Shown here: piece after piece, positions 28,097 to 38,525 of the stretch
How positions within the stretch are numbered: the stretch's first letter is position 1
How the letters are laid out: every line of letters begins with the position of its first letter
Assembly: GCF_003263785.1 (NCBI RefSeq)
Contig: NZ_JYJK01000087.1
Span: forward strand, 247,674-311,673
Reading direction: 5' to 3'
Source: Vibrio variabilis
GTDB lineage: Bacteria; Pseudomonadota; Gammaproteobacteria; Enterobacterales; Vibrionaceae
Length of the DNA: 64,000 nt
Translations under genes and position numbers: made by a program
The notes under the pieces: model-generated
What the model was told of the DNA's origin: nothing
The model's database searches: none
What the model saw: the letters and a program-made list of their open reading frames with translations, nothing else

Positions 28097-30706
28097 ATGA
28101 CGGAGTCAGCACCTAAAGCCAAATACCGAAGTGATTATCAATCACCTTCGCACACTATCACAGATGTAAACCTCACGTTCGAACTTCACGAAACTCAAAC
28201 GCGTGTCACCGCTATCTCTCAAGTAAAACAGATGGCCAATGAAACAACTTTGATGCTAGACGGCGAAGGTATCGAGTTAGTACAAATCAGTGTTAACGGA
28301 CAAGTTTGGCAAGATTATGCCAAGACCGACACAGGATTGGCGATTAGCAACCTACCGACAGAGTTTGAACTGACGATTGAAAATATTATTTCGCCTTCAA
28401 CGAACACTGCGCTGGAAGGTTTGTATATTTCAGACGGCGCTTATTGTACTCAATGTGAGGCAGAAGGTTTCCGCCGTATCACCTATTTCCTCGACAGACC
28501 TGATGTGTTGGCGAAATACACGACGAAAGTGATCGCAGACAAAGCAAACTTCTCATACCTATTAAGCAATGGTAATAAGATCGCGGAAGGTGAGTTAGAA
28601 GGCGGCAAACATTTCGTGACGTGGGAAGACCCACATCCGAAGCCATCTTACCTGTTTGCATTGGTCGCGGGTGACTTTGACGTGCTACGTGACAAATACA
28701 CCACGCGCTCTGGTCGCGATGTCGCACTGGAGATTTTTGTTGATAAGGGCAATTTAGACCGCGCCAACCATGCCATGGTCTCGCTAATTAATTCTATGAA
28801 GTGGGATGAAGAGCGTTTTGGTTTGGAATACGATCTTGATATCTACATGATCGTTGCCGTCGACTTCTTCAACATGGGCGCAATGGAAAACAAAGGCCTT
28901 AACGTCTTTAACTCTAAGTTTGTTCTAGCCAATGACCAAACGGCGACGGATACCGATTACCTTGGTATCGAAGCAGTAATCGGTCACGAATATTTCCATA
29001 ACTGGACCGGTAACCGAGTAACTTGTCGTGATTGGTTCCAACTCAGCTTAAAGGAAGGCTTGACCGTATTCCGCGATCAAGAGTTCTCATCTGATTTGGG
29101 TTCACGTTCAGTGAATCGTATCAACAATGTGCGTATTATTCGTGGCCCTCAGTTTGCTGAAGATGCAAGCCCAATGTCACACCCAATTCGTCCAGAGAAA
29201 GTAATCGAAATGAATAACTTCTACACTTTAACGGTTTACGAAAAGGGCAGTGAAGTTATTCGAATGATGCACACCTTATTGGGTGAAGATAAATTCCAAG
29301 CGGGTATGAAGCTTTACTTTGAACGCCATGATGGAACGGCAGCAACCTGTGAAGATTTTGTCGCAGCGATGGAAGATGCATCAGGTATCGACCTTAAGCA
29401 GTTCCGTTTATGGTATAGCCAGTCGGGCACACCAACGTTGTCTGTTACAGAGCAATATGATGAAGCTGCGCAAACTTACACCCTCACTGTGAAGCAGGCA
29501 ACACCAGCGACACAAGATCAGGCAGAAAAGCAGGCGCTACACATTCCATTTGACGTAGAACTGTATGATGAGCAAGGAAAAGTTTTTGAGTTACAACGTA
29601 ACGGAGAGCGTTGCGGCAATGTGCTAAATATTACCGAATCTGAGCAAAGCTTTGTGTTCGAGAACGTCGCAAGCAAACCGATTCCTTCAATGCTTAGAGA
29701 GTTCTCGGCACCAGTGCGTTTGAACTTTGAGTACAGTGATGAACAGTTGGCTTTCTTGATGGTTCACGCTCGCAATGATTTTGCCAAGTGGGACGCGGGT
29801 CAAATGTTGCTGGCGAAATACATTAAGTTAAATGTAGAAGCGGTGCAAAAAGGCTCGAAAGTTGAACTTCCTGAGTTGGTTGTCGATGCCTTCCGAGGCG
29901 TAGTACTAAATAGCGAACTTGAGCCGGCCTTTATTGCTGAAGCATTATCGTTACCGAGCTTCAATGAAGTAGCGGGTTGGTATGAAACAGTAGATGTTGA
30001 TGCCGTGTGTGATGTACTGAAAGGGATCAAACTTGCTTTAGCATCGGCACTTCAAGATGAAATGTCTGCGCTTTACCATACTCTTGCTCAAGCGGATTAC
30101 ACCATCGAGCACGCGGCAATTGGTAAGCGTTCGTTGCGAAATCTGTGTCTTCAATACTTGGTGAATGTTCCTGAGTTCGCACATCTTGCAAAAGAGCAAT
30201 ACCAATTGGCGAACAACATGACCGACACCATTGCTGCAATGAGCGCTGCAAACAGTGCGTCACTGACATTCCGTGAAGAAATCATGTCTGACTACAGTGA
30301 AAAATGGAGTCACGATGGTTTGGTTATGGATAAGTGGTTTGCCTTGCAAGGTGCGAATCCGTCGGAAGATGCGCTGGAAAATGTCAAAGCTTGTATGTCA
30401 CACAATGCATTTAGCTTAAGTAATCCTAACCGAACTCGTAGCTTGATTGGTTCATTCCTAAACATGAACCCACGCCGCTTCCATGATAAATCGGGTAAAG
30501 GCTATCAATTTGCTGGTGAGATCTTAACGCAACTTAATGAGTCTAACCCACAAGTGGCTTCGCGTTTAATCGACCCACTTCTAAAACTGAAGAAATACGA
30601 TAGTGAACGTCAAACATTGATCAAGCAGGAGCTCAAGAAGTTGAAAGGCCTCGATAACCTAGCTAAAGACTTGTTTGAAAAAGTCACGAAAGCGCTAGAA
30701 TCTTAA
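28097..30706 (+). CDS. pepN: Aminopeptidase N (M1 zinc metallopeptidase)
   Basis: 869 residues against 870 in E. coli. PepN is the main cytosolic broad-specificity aminopeptidase. The substrate N-terminus motif MGAMENKGLNVFNSKF is at about 260, the zinc motif VIGHEYFHNWTGNR near 295 (HExxH) with the downstream Glu in LKEGLTVFRDQEF, and the C-terminal helical DUF3458/ARM-like domains fill 440-869. AAGGACTAAAGG precedes the ATG. Followed by a long terminator and a DUF2835 gene. Confidence 0.97.
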   Translation: MTESAPKAKYRSDYQSPSHTITDVNLTFELHETQTRVTAISQVKQMANETTLMLDGEGIELVQISVNGQVWQDYAKTDTGLAISNLPTEFELTIENIISPSTNTALEGLYISDGAYCTQCEAEGFRRITYFLDRPDVLAKYTTKVIADKANFSYLLSNGNKIAEGELEGGKHFVTWEDPHPKPSYLFALVAGDFDVLRDKYTTRSGRDVALEIFVDKGNLDRANHAMVSLINSMKWDEERFGLEYDLDIYMIVAVDFFNMGAMENKGLNVFNSKFVLANDQTATDTDYLGIEAVIGHEYFHNWTGNRVTCRDWFQLSLKEGLTVFRDQEFSSDLGSRSVNRINNVRIIRGPQFAEDASPMSHPIRPEKVIEMNNFYTLTVYEKGSEVIRMMHTLLGEDKFQAGMKLYFERHDGTAATCEDFVAAMEDASGIDLKQFRLWYSQSGTPTLSVTEQYDEAAQTYTLTVKQATPATQDQAEKQALHIPFDVELYDEQGKVFELQRNGERCGNVLNITESEQSFVFENVASKPIPSMLREFSAPVRLNFEYSDEQLAFLMVHARNDFAKWDAGQMLLAKYIKLNVEAVQKGSKVELPELVVDAFRGVVLNSELEPAFIAEALSLPSFNEVAGWYETVDVDAVCDVLKGIKLALASALQDEMSALYHTLAQADYTIEHAAIGKRSLRNLCLQYLVNVPEFAHLAKEQYQLANNMTDTIAAMSAANSASLTFREEIMSDYSEKWSHDGLVMDKWFALQGANPSEDALENVKACMSHNAFSLSNPNRTRSLIGSFLNMNPRRFHDKSGKGYQFAGEILTQLNESNPQVASRLIDPLLKLKKYDSERQTLIKQELKKLKGLDNLAKDLFEKVTKALES

Positions 30707-30713
30707 TGTTTAA

Positions 30714-30750
30714 CCCATACCTGTATTTTTATACAGGTATGGGTATTTTC
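30714..30750 (+). terminator. Terminator of pepN
   Basis: A perfect 13-bp stem cccatacctgtat / atacaggtatggg with a four-T loop and a T-rich tail, starting eight bases past the pepN stop. Confidence 0.85.
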
Positions 30751-30801
30751 TTCATTTTAGATAAATCGATCGATTTTTACTCACCAACCTATCGCCGCGT
30801 C

Positions 30802-31020
30802 ATGAAACACTACTATTTCACTCTAAATATTAGCTATCAACAGTACCTCACACACTATACTGGTCATGCATCCAGTGTTTTGGTTTATACCGATCAAGGA
30901 TTGAGATTACAGCTGCCAGCGACACGATTTCGTCCATTTTTAACACAATTAGGTCTAAAAGGGCGCTTCAGGTTAACAACTGACCAAAACAACAAGTTTT
31001 TACGGTTAGAATCACTGTAA
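30802..31020 (+). CDS. DUF2835 family protein
   Basis: 72 residues from the ATG at 30802 (MKHYYFTLNISYQQYLTHYT); the open frame extends upstream through the pepN terminator and that part is not coding. The compact basic protein with GHASSVLVYTDQGLRLQLPA and RPFLTQLGLKGRF is typical of DUF2835, found downstream of pepN in many gammaproteobacteria. Function unknown. Confidence 0.75.
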   Translation: MKHYYFTLNISYQQYLTHYTGHASSVLVYTDQGLRLQLPATRFRPFLTQLGLKGRFRLTTDQNNKFLRLESL

Positions 31021-31177
31021 CTCCCGTCATTACTAGTGATATGAATAAGTGCATCAGTCACACAATCAAACATTTCCCTGTCACATCCCACATTTTTCAT
31101 TAACCCTTTCTCAATAAAACTTTTACAATAAAGACAAGCCTACATCCCTCATAAAAACAAAAAAGTGGAGCGTTATT

Positions 31178-34100
31178 ATGACCACGCGCGAACCCGTTGT
31201 TCCGGTTCTACTGGAGAAAGTTTATCAACTGATTGAATCTAAGTTAGAAGGCGTCAATCAGCCGTTAGTGACTAAACTTGCCAAACACATTTTTAGCAAC
31301 GTTTCCCCTGACGATTTGCTACAGAGAAACGAGTCAGACTTGTATGGTGCTGCTGTCAGCCTTTGGCATCATCTCAATGAGAAAAAGTATGACGAGATTT
31401 CAGTTCGAGTATTCAACCCGACAGTAAGTCGTCACGGTTGGCAGTCTACCCATACAATCGTTGAAATAGCGGTGCCAGATTCTCCATTCTTAGTCGATTC
31501 TGTAAAAATGGCACTCAATCGTGTCGATCTCACTTGTCACATTATGCTGCATGGTCCGACTCAGTTTGAGAGAAATGACCAAGGCCAAATTACTTCGGTC
31601 AATGAAGGGAAAGGGCATCTTCAATCAGTCTTCCATATCGAGGTAGATAGACTGAGTGAAAAATCAGAAATGACGGCGCTTAAAGATGAACTGATTTCTA
31701 TTTTTGAAGACACCAGTTTGGTGGTCAACGAATGGGAGTCAATGTCGAATAAGCTCAAGCAAATTACTAAAGACCTTGTAAAAAACAAAAGTAAACTTCC
31801 ATTAGAAGCGGATCGTTTTGATGAGACGATTGCATACTTAGAGTGGTTGGGTGATCACAACTTCACATTCATGGGATACAAAGAATTTGACCTGATTAGT
31901 GAAGAGGGTGATTCGGTATTAAAACCAACCGACGAACCAGGTCTTGGTTTGTTCTCGAAAGCAGATCGTGTTCGCTCGGTGAAGATTTCTGAGTTCTCCG
32001 ACTCGGCGCGTCTTGAAGCGAAAAAGCCGTTTCTACTTATCCTGACAAAAGGTAATAAAGCAAGCCGAATTCATAGACCTGCTTATACCGACTACGTAGG
32101 GATTAAAAAATTCGACGCCAACGGCAAGGTTATTGGCGAACATCGATTTACTGGTCTTTATACCTCTGCCGTGTATAACCAAAGCGTTTCAACCATTCCA
32201 CTTATCCGCGAAAAAGTAGAACGTATTTTATCGGCAAGTGGCTATCGAGATGGTTCGTACTCATACAAAGCACTGAGAAATATTCTTGAAAACTACCCAC
32301 GCGATGAGCTGCTTCAAGCAAAAGAAGAAGAGCTTCTCGAGATTGGTATGGGTGTGGTGCAAATGCAGGATCGTGATTTGATCCGGTTGTTTGTGCGCAA
32401 AGATCCGTTTGGGCGCTTTTTCAGCTGCATGGTTTACGTAAGTAAAGATCGTTACAACACCCAGCTTAGAAAAGATACTCAACGGATCCTGAAAAACTAT
32501 TTTGGTATTGAGCAAGAGGTTGAATTTACGACTTATTTCTCAGAAAGCCCTCTGGCAAGAACCCACTATATCGTTAGGTAGATAACAACAACATGGATGT
32601 AGATGTGAAGGCGATTGAACGAAACCTAATGGAGGTATCCGCGTCTTGGGATGACCGTTTGTCTGATGCGATCGTTGCTAACTTTGGTGAAAGTAAAGGT
32701 TTGCCGCTCTCTAAGGTGTATTCAAAAGCATTCCCGCGTTCATATAAAGAAGACATGATGCCAACATCGGCGGTAGCAGACATTGAACGTCTGGAAGCGC
32801 TGGATGAAAATAACAAGTTGGGCATGCTTTTCTACCGCCCACAAGAAGAGTCCGCTAACTCTAAGGCGGTTCGTCTTAAGCTTTATCACCGTGATGAGCC
32901 AATTCATCTATCTGATGTCATGCCGATGCTGGAAAACCTTGGCCTACGAGTGATCGGCGAATCACCTTACGAGATCGTTAAAACCGACGGTGGCACCTAT
33001 TGGATCCTAGATTTCTCAATGCTTCATAAGAGCGATGCAGAAGTGGATCTTCGTGAAGCAAGAGATCGCTTCCAGCAAGCCTTTGCCGCAATTTGGTCTG
33101 GTGATCTTGAAAGCGATGGCTTTAACCGACTTGTGCTAGGTTCCGGTCTAACAGGCCGAGAGGTTTCTATTCTTCGTGCTTATGCTCGTTACATGCGGCA
33201 AGTTGGTTTCCCATTCAGTCAACACTACATCGAAGATACCCTCAATCACTACCCAGAGCTGGCAAAAGATCTGGTTGAACTGTTTACTCAACGCTTTATG
33301 CCGTCACTAAAAGGCAGTAAGAAAGGTCAGCAGCGTGTGATTGAGAAAATCAATAAGCAGCTTGATCAAGTCGACAGTTTGGATGACGATCGTATTATCC
33401 GTCGTTACGTTGAAATGATTTCAGCGACACTTCGTACCAACTACTACCAGAAAGATAAAGCCGGTGAGCATAAGCCATGGCTATCACTTAAGCTTGAGCC
33501 TAAGAACATCCCAGAAATCCCAGCGCCTGTGCCGGCATTTGAGATCTTTGTGTATGCACCAGATATTGAAGGTGTGCACCTTCGTGGTGGTAAGGTTGCT
33601 CGTGGTGGTCTTCGTTGGTCAGACCGTCAAGAAGACTTCCGAACCGAGATTCTTGGCTTGGTGAAAGCGCAACAAGTTAAGAACACTGTGATTGTTCCAG
33701 TTGGTGCAAAAGGTGGTTTCGTTTGTAAGCGTCAGCCACAACTCTCTAGCCGAGATGAAATCTTTGCTGAAGGCCAGCGCTGTTATAAACAATTCATTCG
33801 AGCACTATTGGATGTGTCGGACAACATCATTGAAGGGGAAGTCGTTCCACCTAAGAGTGTAGTAAGACATGATGAGGACGACCCATACTTAGTTGTTGCT
33901 GCTGACAAAGGTACTGCAACCTTCTCAGATTTAGCGAACTCAGTCTCAGATGAATACAATTTCTGGCTAGGCGATGCATTTGCTTCCGGTGGTTCAAATG
34001 GTTATGACCACAAAGCGATGGGCATTACTGCAAAAGGTGGTTGGGAGTCGGTAAAACGCCATTTCCGAGAAATGGGTATCGATTGTCAAAACCAAGACTT

Positions 34101-36021
34101 TACTGCCATTGGTGTAGGTGACATGGCAGGGGATGTATTCGGTAATGGGATGCTGCTTTCTAAGCATATTAAGTTACAAGCTGCCTTTAACCACATGCAT
34201 ATCTTTATTGATCCAAATCCGGAGTCTTCTGCGAAGAGTTGGGAAGAGCGTAAGCGACTGTTTGATCTTCCTCGCTCTAGTTGGGAAGACTACGATCCTA
34301 AGTTGATCTCTAAAGGTGGTGGTGTCTTTGCTCGTCGTGCCAAATCGATCACGCTGACACCAGAAATCCAAAAAATGCTGGGTACTAAGAAAGCGTCTGT
34401 TGCCCCAAATGATCTTATTAAGATGATTCTGGGCATGGAAGTGGATCTACTATGGAATGGTGGTATTGGTACTTATGTGAAGGCAAGCTCTGAAACGCAC
34501 ACCGATGTGGGTGACCGCGCGAATGATGTGTTGCGCATCAATGGTAGCGAGCTAAGAGCTAAAGTGGTTGGCGAAGGCGGTAACTTAGGTATGACACAGC
34601 TGGGTCGTATTGAATACGCTCTGGCTGGTGGTCGCGTGAATACCGACTTTGTCGATAATGTTGGCGGTGTTGATTGCTCGGATAATGAGGTCAACATTAA
34701 GATCTTCTTGAATGGTCTTGTTTCAAATGGCGATCTAACGGTCAAGCAACGCAACCAAATCCTCGAGTCTATGGAAGATGAAGTTGGCGAGATTGTCTTG
34801 GATGATGCTTATTGCCAATCTGAATCGATTTCGGTGACAGAATTCCAAGGTGTCTCTCTGGTGAAAGAGCAGATCCGATTTATTCATACGCTAGAGAAGG
34901 CGGGGCATTTGGATCGTGCTCTAGAGTACATTCCATCGGATGAAGATCTGCTTGAGCGAGAGAAGCAAGGGATTGGCATGACGCGTCCTGAGCTATCTGT
35001 TCTGGTCGCTTACGGTAAGATGGTGCTTAAAGAAGAGTTGGTGACCGATGACATCGCCAATGACCCATATCATCAGCAACAACTGACCCAATACTTCCCA
35101 TCAGAGTTACGCCGTAACTACTTAGAAAGTATGCCAAATCATCCACTGCGTGCAGAAATTATCTCAACTATGCTTGCAAATCAGATGGTTAACGAGATGG
35201 GCTGTAACTTTGTGACTCGCTTGCAAGAAGAAACAGGTGCAACCGTGGTCGACATTGCGAATGCGTACGCGGCGTCTCGTGAAATCTACGGTTTTGCTTA
35301 TACCTTCGAGCAGATCAGAAAGTTAGATAATGTCGCGAGCTCTGAAGCACAGTATGAACTTTTGTTTATCGTTCGTAGAACGCTGCGTAGATTGGCTCGT
35401 TGGATTTTGCGTAACCGTCCGGGTAAGCAGTCGGTAGAAGAGTTGGTTGCTCGTTATCGTGAAGACGTTATCAAGGTAGAGCAAACTCTTGAGAAATGTT
35501 TGGTGGCCGAAGAAGTTGAAGAGCATCATGAACTAGCTCAAGTTTGGGTTGAGCAAGGGGTAGGTAGTGAACTGGCGAACTATGTGTCGCGTTTGTCTAG
35601 CTTACTTTCTGCGGTTGATATTGCCGAAATTGCAGCTGAAGCAAGCTTTGATGTTGAACGAGCGTCGAAACTGTACTTCCACTTAGGCGATCGTCTATCA
35701 CTGCATTGGTTCTTGAATCAAATCAACGGCCAAGCAGTTGATAACAACTGGCAAGCATTGGCAAGAGCGGCATTCCGTGAAGATCTTGATTGGCAGCAAC
35801 GTCTGTTGACTGCTCAAGTACTGCGATGTGGTTGTGGGGGAGATTCAGATGACGTGATCCTGTCACTTGATAACTGGATGGAAACCAATACACATAGCCT
35901 TCAACGATGGGAAAATATTCTCAATGAGTTCAAAGTGGGGAATGTACACGAGTTCGCTAAGTTCTCGGTGGCATTGCGCGAACTCAGTTTGTTGAACTTG
36001 AACTGTGCAAATAATCTATAG
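31178..36021 (+). pseudogene. gdhB: NAD-specific glutamate dehydrogenase (180-kDa type), split by one missing base
   Basis: Large NAD-GDH oxidising glutamate to 2-oxoglutarate and ammonia. The 5' part (467 codons from the ATG at 31178, with TGGAG upstream) holds the ACT-like N-terminal regions and ends artificially at ARTHYIVR. The 3' part continues one frame over with VDNNNMDVDVKAIERNLME and runs 1,142 residues to 36021. One G missing at 32577-32578 explains it; repair gives about 1,614 residues, the expected size. The catalytic domain is intact: glutamate-binding LRWSDRQEDFRTEILGLVKA and PVGAKGGFVCKRQ near residue 845, NAD-binding AIGVGDMAGDVFGNGMLLS near 975. Single gene with its own terminator; almost surely functional in the organism. 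Confidence 0.92.
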
Positions 36022-36047
36022 GTTAACTGCCTAATATCATAAAAATA

Positions 36048-36071
36048 AGCGCTCTTCGGGGCGCTTTTTTA
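36048..36071 (+). terminator. Terminator of the glutamate dehydrogenase gene
   Basis: agcgctc / gggcgct stem closed by a UUCG tetraloop and followed by six T, 26 bases past the stop. Confidence 0.92.
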
Positions 36072-36122
36072 CATCCAGCGACAAATTAAGTGACGGTGTA
36101 ACCTATATTTGATGTAATCTTA

Positions 36123-36138
36123 TGCGAAACGTTTGCTT
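36123..36138 (+). promoter_or_regulatory. Possible PurR operator upstream of pyrD
   Basis: tgcgaaacgtttgctt shares the core AAACGTTTGC with the 16-bp PurR consensus (ACGCAAACGTTTGCGT) and lies about 90 bases before the pyrD start. E. coli pyrD is PurR-repressed, which makes it plausible. Eleven of sixteen positions match. Confidence 0.45.
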
Positions 36139-36228
36139 TTTTCCGATAAACACAAATCTTGATTGCATGTTGAGACGAATCAGTAAATAATACCACCCCG
36201 TTTACACGGGTTTTCTATCGGAGGCACA

Positions 36229-37239
36229 ATGCTTTACCGTCTTGCCAGAGCTGGCTTTTTCCAACTTGATGCCGAAAAGGCTCACGATCTCGCTATTCAA
36301 AACTTCAAGCGCTTCACCGGCACACCACTTGATCTCGCTTATCGCCAACAACTACCAAATCGACCAGTCGAATGCATGGGTTTGACCTTTAAAAACCCTG
36401 TCGGTCTAGCTGCAGGTCTAGACAAAAACGGCGAATGTATTGAAGCATTCGGCGCAATGGGCTTTGGTTTTGTTGAAGTTGGTACGGTAACTCCACGTCC
36501 TCAGCCAGGAAATGACAAACCACGTCTGTTCCGTTTGGTAGAAGCGGAAGGCATTATCAACCGTATGGGTTTCAATAATTTGGGTGTTGATAACCTGGTA
36601 GAGAACGTTAAGAAAGCCAAGTACGACGGTATCATCGGTATTAACATTGGTAAAAATAAAGATACGCCAATCGAGAAGGGTGCCGAAGACTACATTATCT
36701 GTATGGAGAAGGTTTACGAGCACGCGGGTTACATTGCAGTAAACATTTCATCCCCTAACACGCCTGGGCTGCGTACGCTGCAGTATGGCGAAGCTTTGGA
36801 TGAACTACTTGCTGAGTTGAAAACGAAGCAGGCGGAACTGGCTGAAAAATATGGTAAATATGTACCACTTGCGCTAAAGATCGCGCCGGATCTCAGTGAC
36901 GACGAAATCAGTCAGATTTGCGATTCGTTGATCAAAAACCAAATCGATGGTGTGATCGCAACGAATACCACATTGGATCGTACTGTTGTTGAAGGAATGA
37001 AGCACGCTAATGAAGCGGGTGGCTTGAGCGGCCGTCCAGTACAGTCTCGCAGCACGGAAGTAGTGCGCCTTCTAGCGAAAAACCTTGATGGTAAGCTTCC
37101 AATCATTGGTGTTGGTGGCATCGACTCATACGTGTCTGCAAAAGAGAAGCTAATGGCTGGCGCTTCGTTAGTTCAGGTTTACTCTGGCTTTATCTATCAC
37201 GGTCCAAAACTTGTAAAAGACATCGTTAAGAATCTATAA
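36229..37239 (+). CDS. pyrD: Dihydroorotate dehydrogenase (quinone), class 2
   Basis: 336 residues, same as E. coli. It oxidises dihydroorotate to orotate in pyrimidine synthesis and passes electrons via FMN to quinone at the inner face of the membrane. The amphipathic N-terminal membrane-binding helices ([20 protein letters not shown]) mark class 2. FMN and substrate motifs: [20 protein letters not shown] (about 58), FNNLGVDN near 115, the catalytic-Ser segment [15 protein letters not shown] near 172, and [20 protein letters not shown] near 290. TCGGAGG precedes the ATG. Confidence 0.97.
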   Translation: MLYRLARAGFFQLDAEKAHDLAIQNFKRFTGTPLDLAYRQQLPNRPVECMGLTFKNPVGLAAGLDKNGECIEAFGAMGFGFVEVGTVTPRPQPGNDKPRLFRLVEAEGIINRMGFNNLGVDNLVENVKKAKYDGIIGINIGKNKDTPIEKGAEDYIICMEKVYEHAGYIAVNISSPNTPGLRTLQYGEALDELLAELKTKQAELAEKYGKYVPLALKIAPDLSDDEISQICDSLIKNQIDGVIATNTTLDRTVVEGMKHANEAGGLSGRPVQSRSTEVVRLLAKNLDGKLPIIGVGGIDSYVSAKEKLMAGASLVQVYSGFIYHGPKLVKDIVKNL

Positions 37240-37277
37240 GCGCTTTCAATTACTAAAGTGACTAGGTTTTAATCGAG

Positions 37278-37309
37278 AAAGGGGAAAATAGTTTTCCCCT
37301 TTTTTTTTG
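37278..37309 (+). terminator. Terminator of pyrD
   Basis: aaaggggaaaa / ttttccccttt stem with a three-base loop and nine T, 39 bases past the stop. Confidence 0.92.
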
Positions 37310-37403
37310 TTTATTCGTTTTTAGAATTAGTAACAACTGACCAACAGGTAATTAAGCGTTTTACCTAACAGTCTGATTATTCTTTAAATATAGAGACGGA
37401 ACG

Positions 37404-37949
37404 ATGCTTAAACCCAGCGATACATGGATCTGGTATATGGACGAGAGTGAAGACTCTCTTATGCTGGACTTGGGAGACGATATGGTTTTCAAAACCAATC
37501 TTTCCCGTAAACTCCTTGTCGACTGCGCGATGGGTCAGAACAACTTCACTGTCGATGACGCATCCGCGTTTCAAACCTTTAAAGACCAAATTAGTGTACT
37601 TGGGCTATCTGAGCCTAGACAAGCGGAGCTAACGCTGTACTGCGTGGCTGCCAAGCGCTTCCATAAACCAGTACAACCCAAAAGCTGGTTCTTCGACCAT
37701 CAAGATGGCTCTTATCAGCCAGAGGAAGGGGAATTGGTTAGATTGGTAAACTCACATTCAGAAGGCTTTTTCATCGTTCTGGAAGTGGGAGAGAGTGCCA
37801 GTTTGTGTGCGTTAGTTGACTTAGAGTCATTCAGTTTGACAGCAAGCAAGCAAGTCACCTTTGGACAAAGCATTAAAGTGATGCACGACCGTATGACGTG
37901 TGCACAGCAGTTTATCGCATTAAACCAGCCTATCGCTCTTGTAGGTTAG
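37404..37949 (+). CDS. zapC: Cell-division protein ZapC
   Basis: 181 residues, the ZapC (YcbW) length. ZapC stabilises the FtsZ ring by bundling protofilaments in the cytoplasm. The sequence opens MLKPSDTWIWYMDESEDSLM, with SWFFDHQDGSYQPEEGELVR in the middle and FGQSIKVMHDRMTCAQQF near the end, matching the family throughout. It follows pyrD, as in E. coli, but has its own spacing of 164 bases with a terminator between, so it is separately transcribed. Confidence 0.93.
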   Translation: MLKPSDTWIWYMDESEDSLMLDLGDDMVFKTNLSRKLLVDCAMGQNNFTVDDASAFQTFKDQISVLGLSEPRQAELTLYCVAAKRFHKPVQPKSWFFDHQDGSYQPEEGELVRLVNSHSEGFFIVLEVGESASLCALVDLESFSLTASKQVTFGQSIKVMHDRMTCAQQFIALNQPIALVG

Positions 37950-38047
37950 AGCTGGGCATTTAGAGCGCGTTAACGCGCCTTATAAGAAAAAGCAGTGGCA
38001 GCTTTAAACAAAAATAATATGTGTTTCCTTCATTTCTCGTAGAATTT

Positions 38048-38073
38048 ATCGGCCTAGTTGGCCGATTTTTTTT
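38048..38073 (+). terminator. Terminator of zapC
   Basis: atcggcc / ggccgat stem with a five-base loop and a nine-T tail, about 100 bases after the zapC stop. A further GC-rich palindrome (gcgcgttaacgcgc, near 37966) precedes it. Confidence 0.88.
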
Positions 38074-38525
38074 GTCTGCTGTTTACCAAAAACCTACAAA
38101 TACCCCTCAGTTTTACTCTTCAAGCGAGCTCTTTAACCATTCAAGCGGCGATGTTTTGCCGTGTCTATTTTGTCTCAGAGCAAATAATTGGCTTTTTTTT
38201 GTCTCTGAAAGTGACGTATTTATTTCCCTTAATAGGGGCTAATTAGCGAGTGAATTCCCCATTTACGCACTTTTTGTAACTAAGTTACAAGTAAAAGTAG
38301 GTGTTGGTATATACCAGATTTGGAGCGAATAAGTATTCACTATCGCGGTAGGCGTTGGTTTCTGGTGTTTTATTTAAGTGGAAGCTAATGTTAAGTGTCA
38401 GGTGATTACAGCGGTTAAAGCTTGTGCGAACAAACACTTTGAAAGCGGGTTATTGAAGGATTGTTTAGTGACAGGCGGCAATGTCAGGTATAATCAACAC
38501 CATTTTTCACAGCCAGATGAACACT
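38074..38525. other. Gap upstream of rlmKL
   Basis: About 450 bases. Short open frames at 38021-38246 overlap the zapC terminator and have no family resemblance. A short palindrome gtaactaagttac lies near 38276. The rest should hold the rlmKL promoter; no specific element was identified. Confidence 0.45.

Noticed and set aside
35853..35865. gtgatcctgtcac as a further matS site
   Set aside because: Two mismatches at conserved positions within gdhB; not convincing.
38021..38246. Overlapping short open frames after zapC
   Set aside because: They begin before or inside the zapC terminator, with hydrophobic low-complexity translations and no family match.
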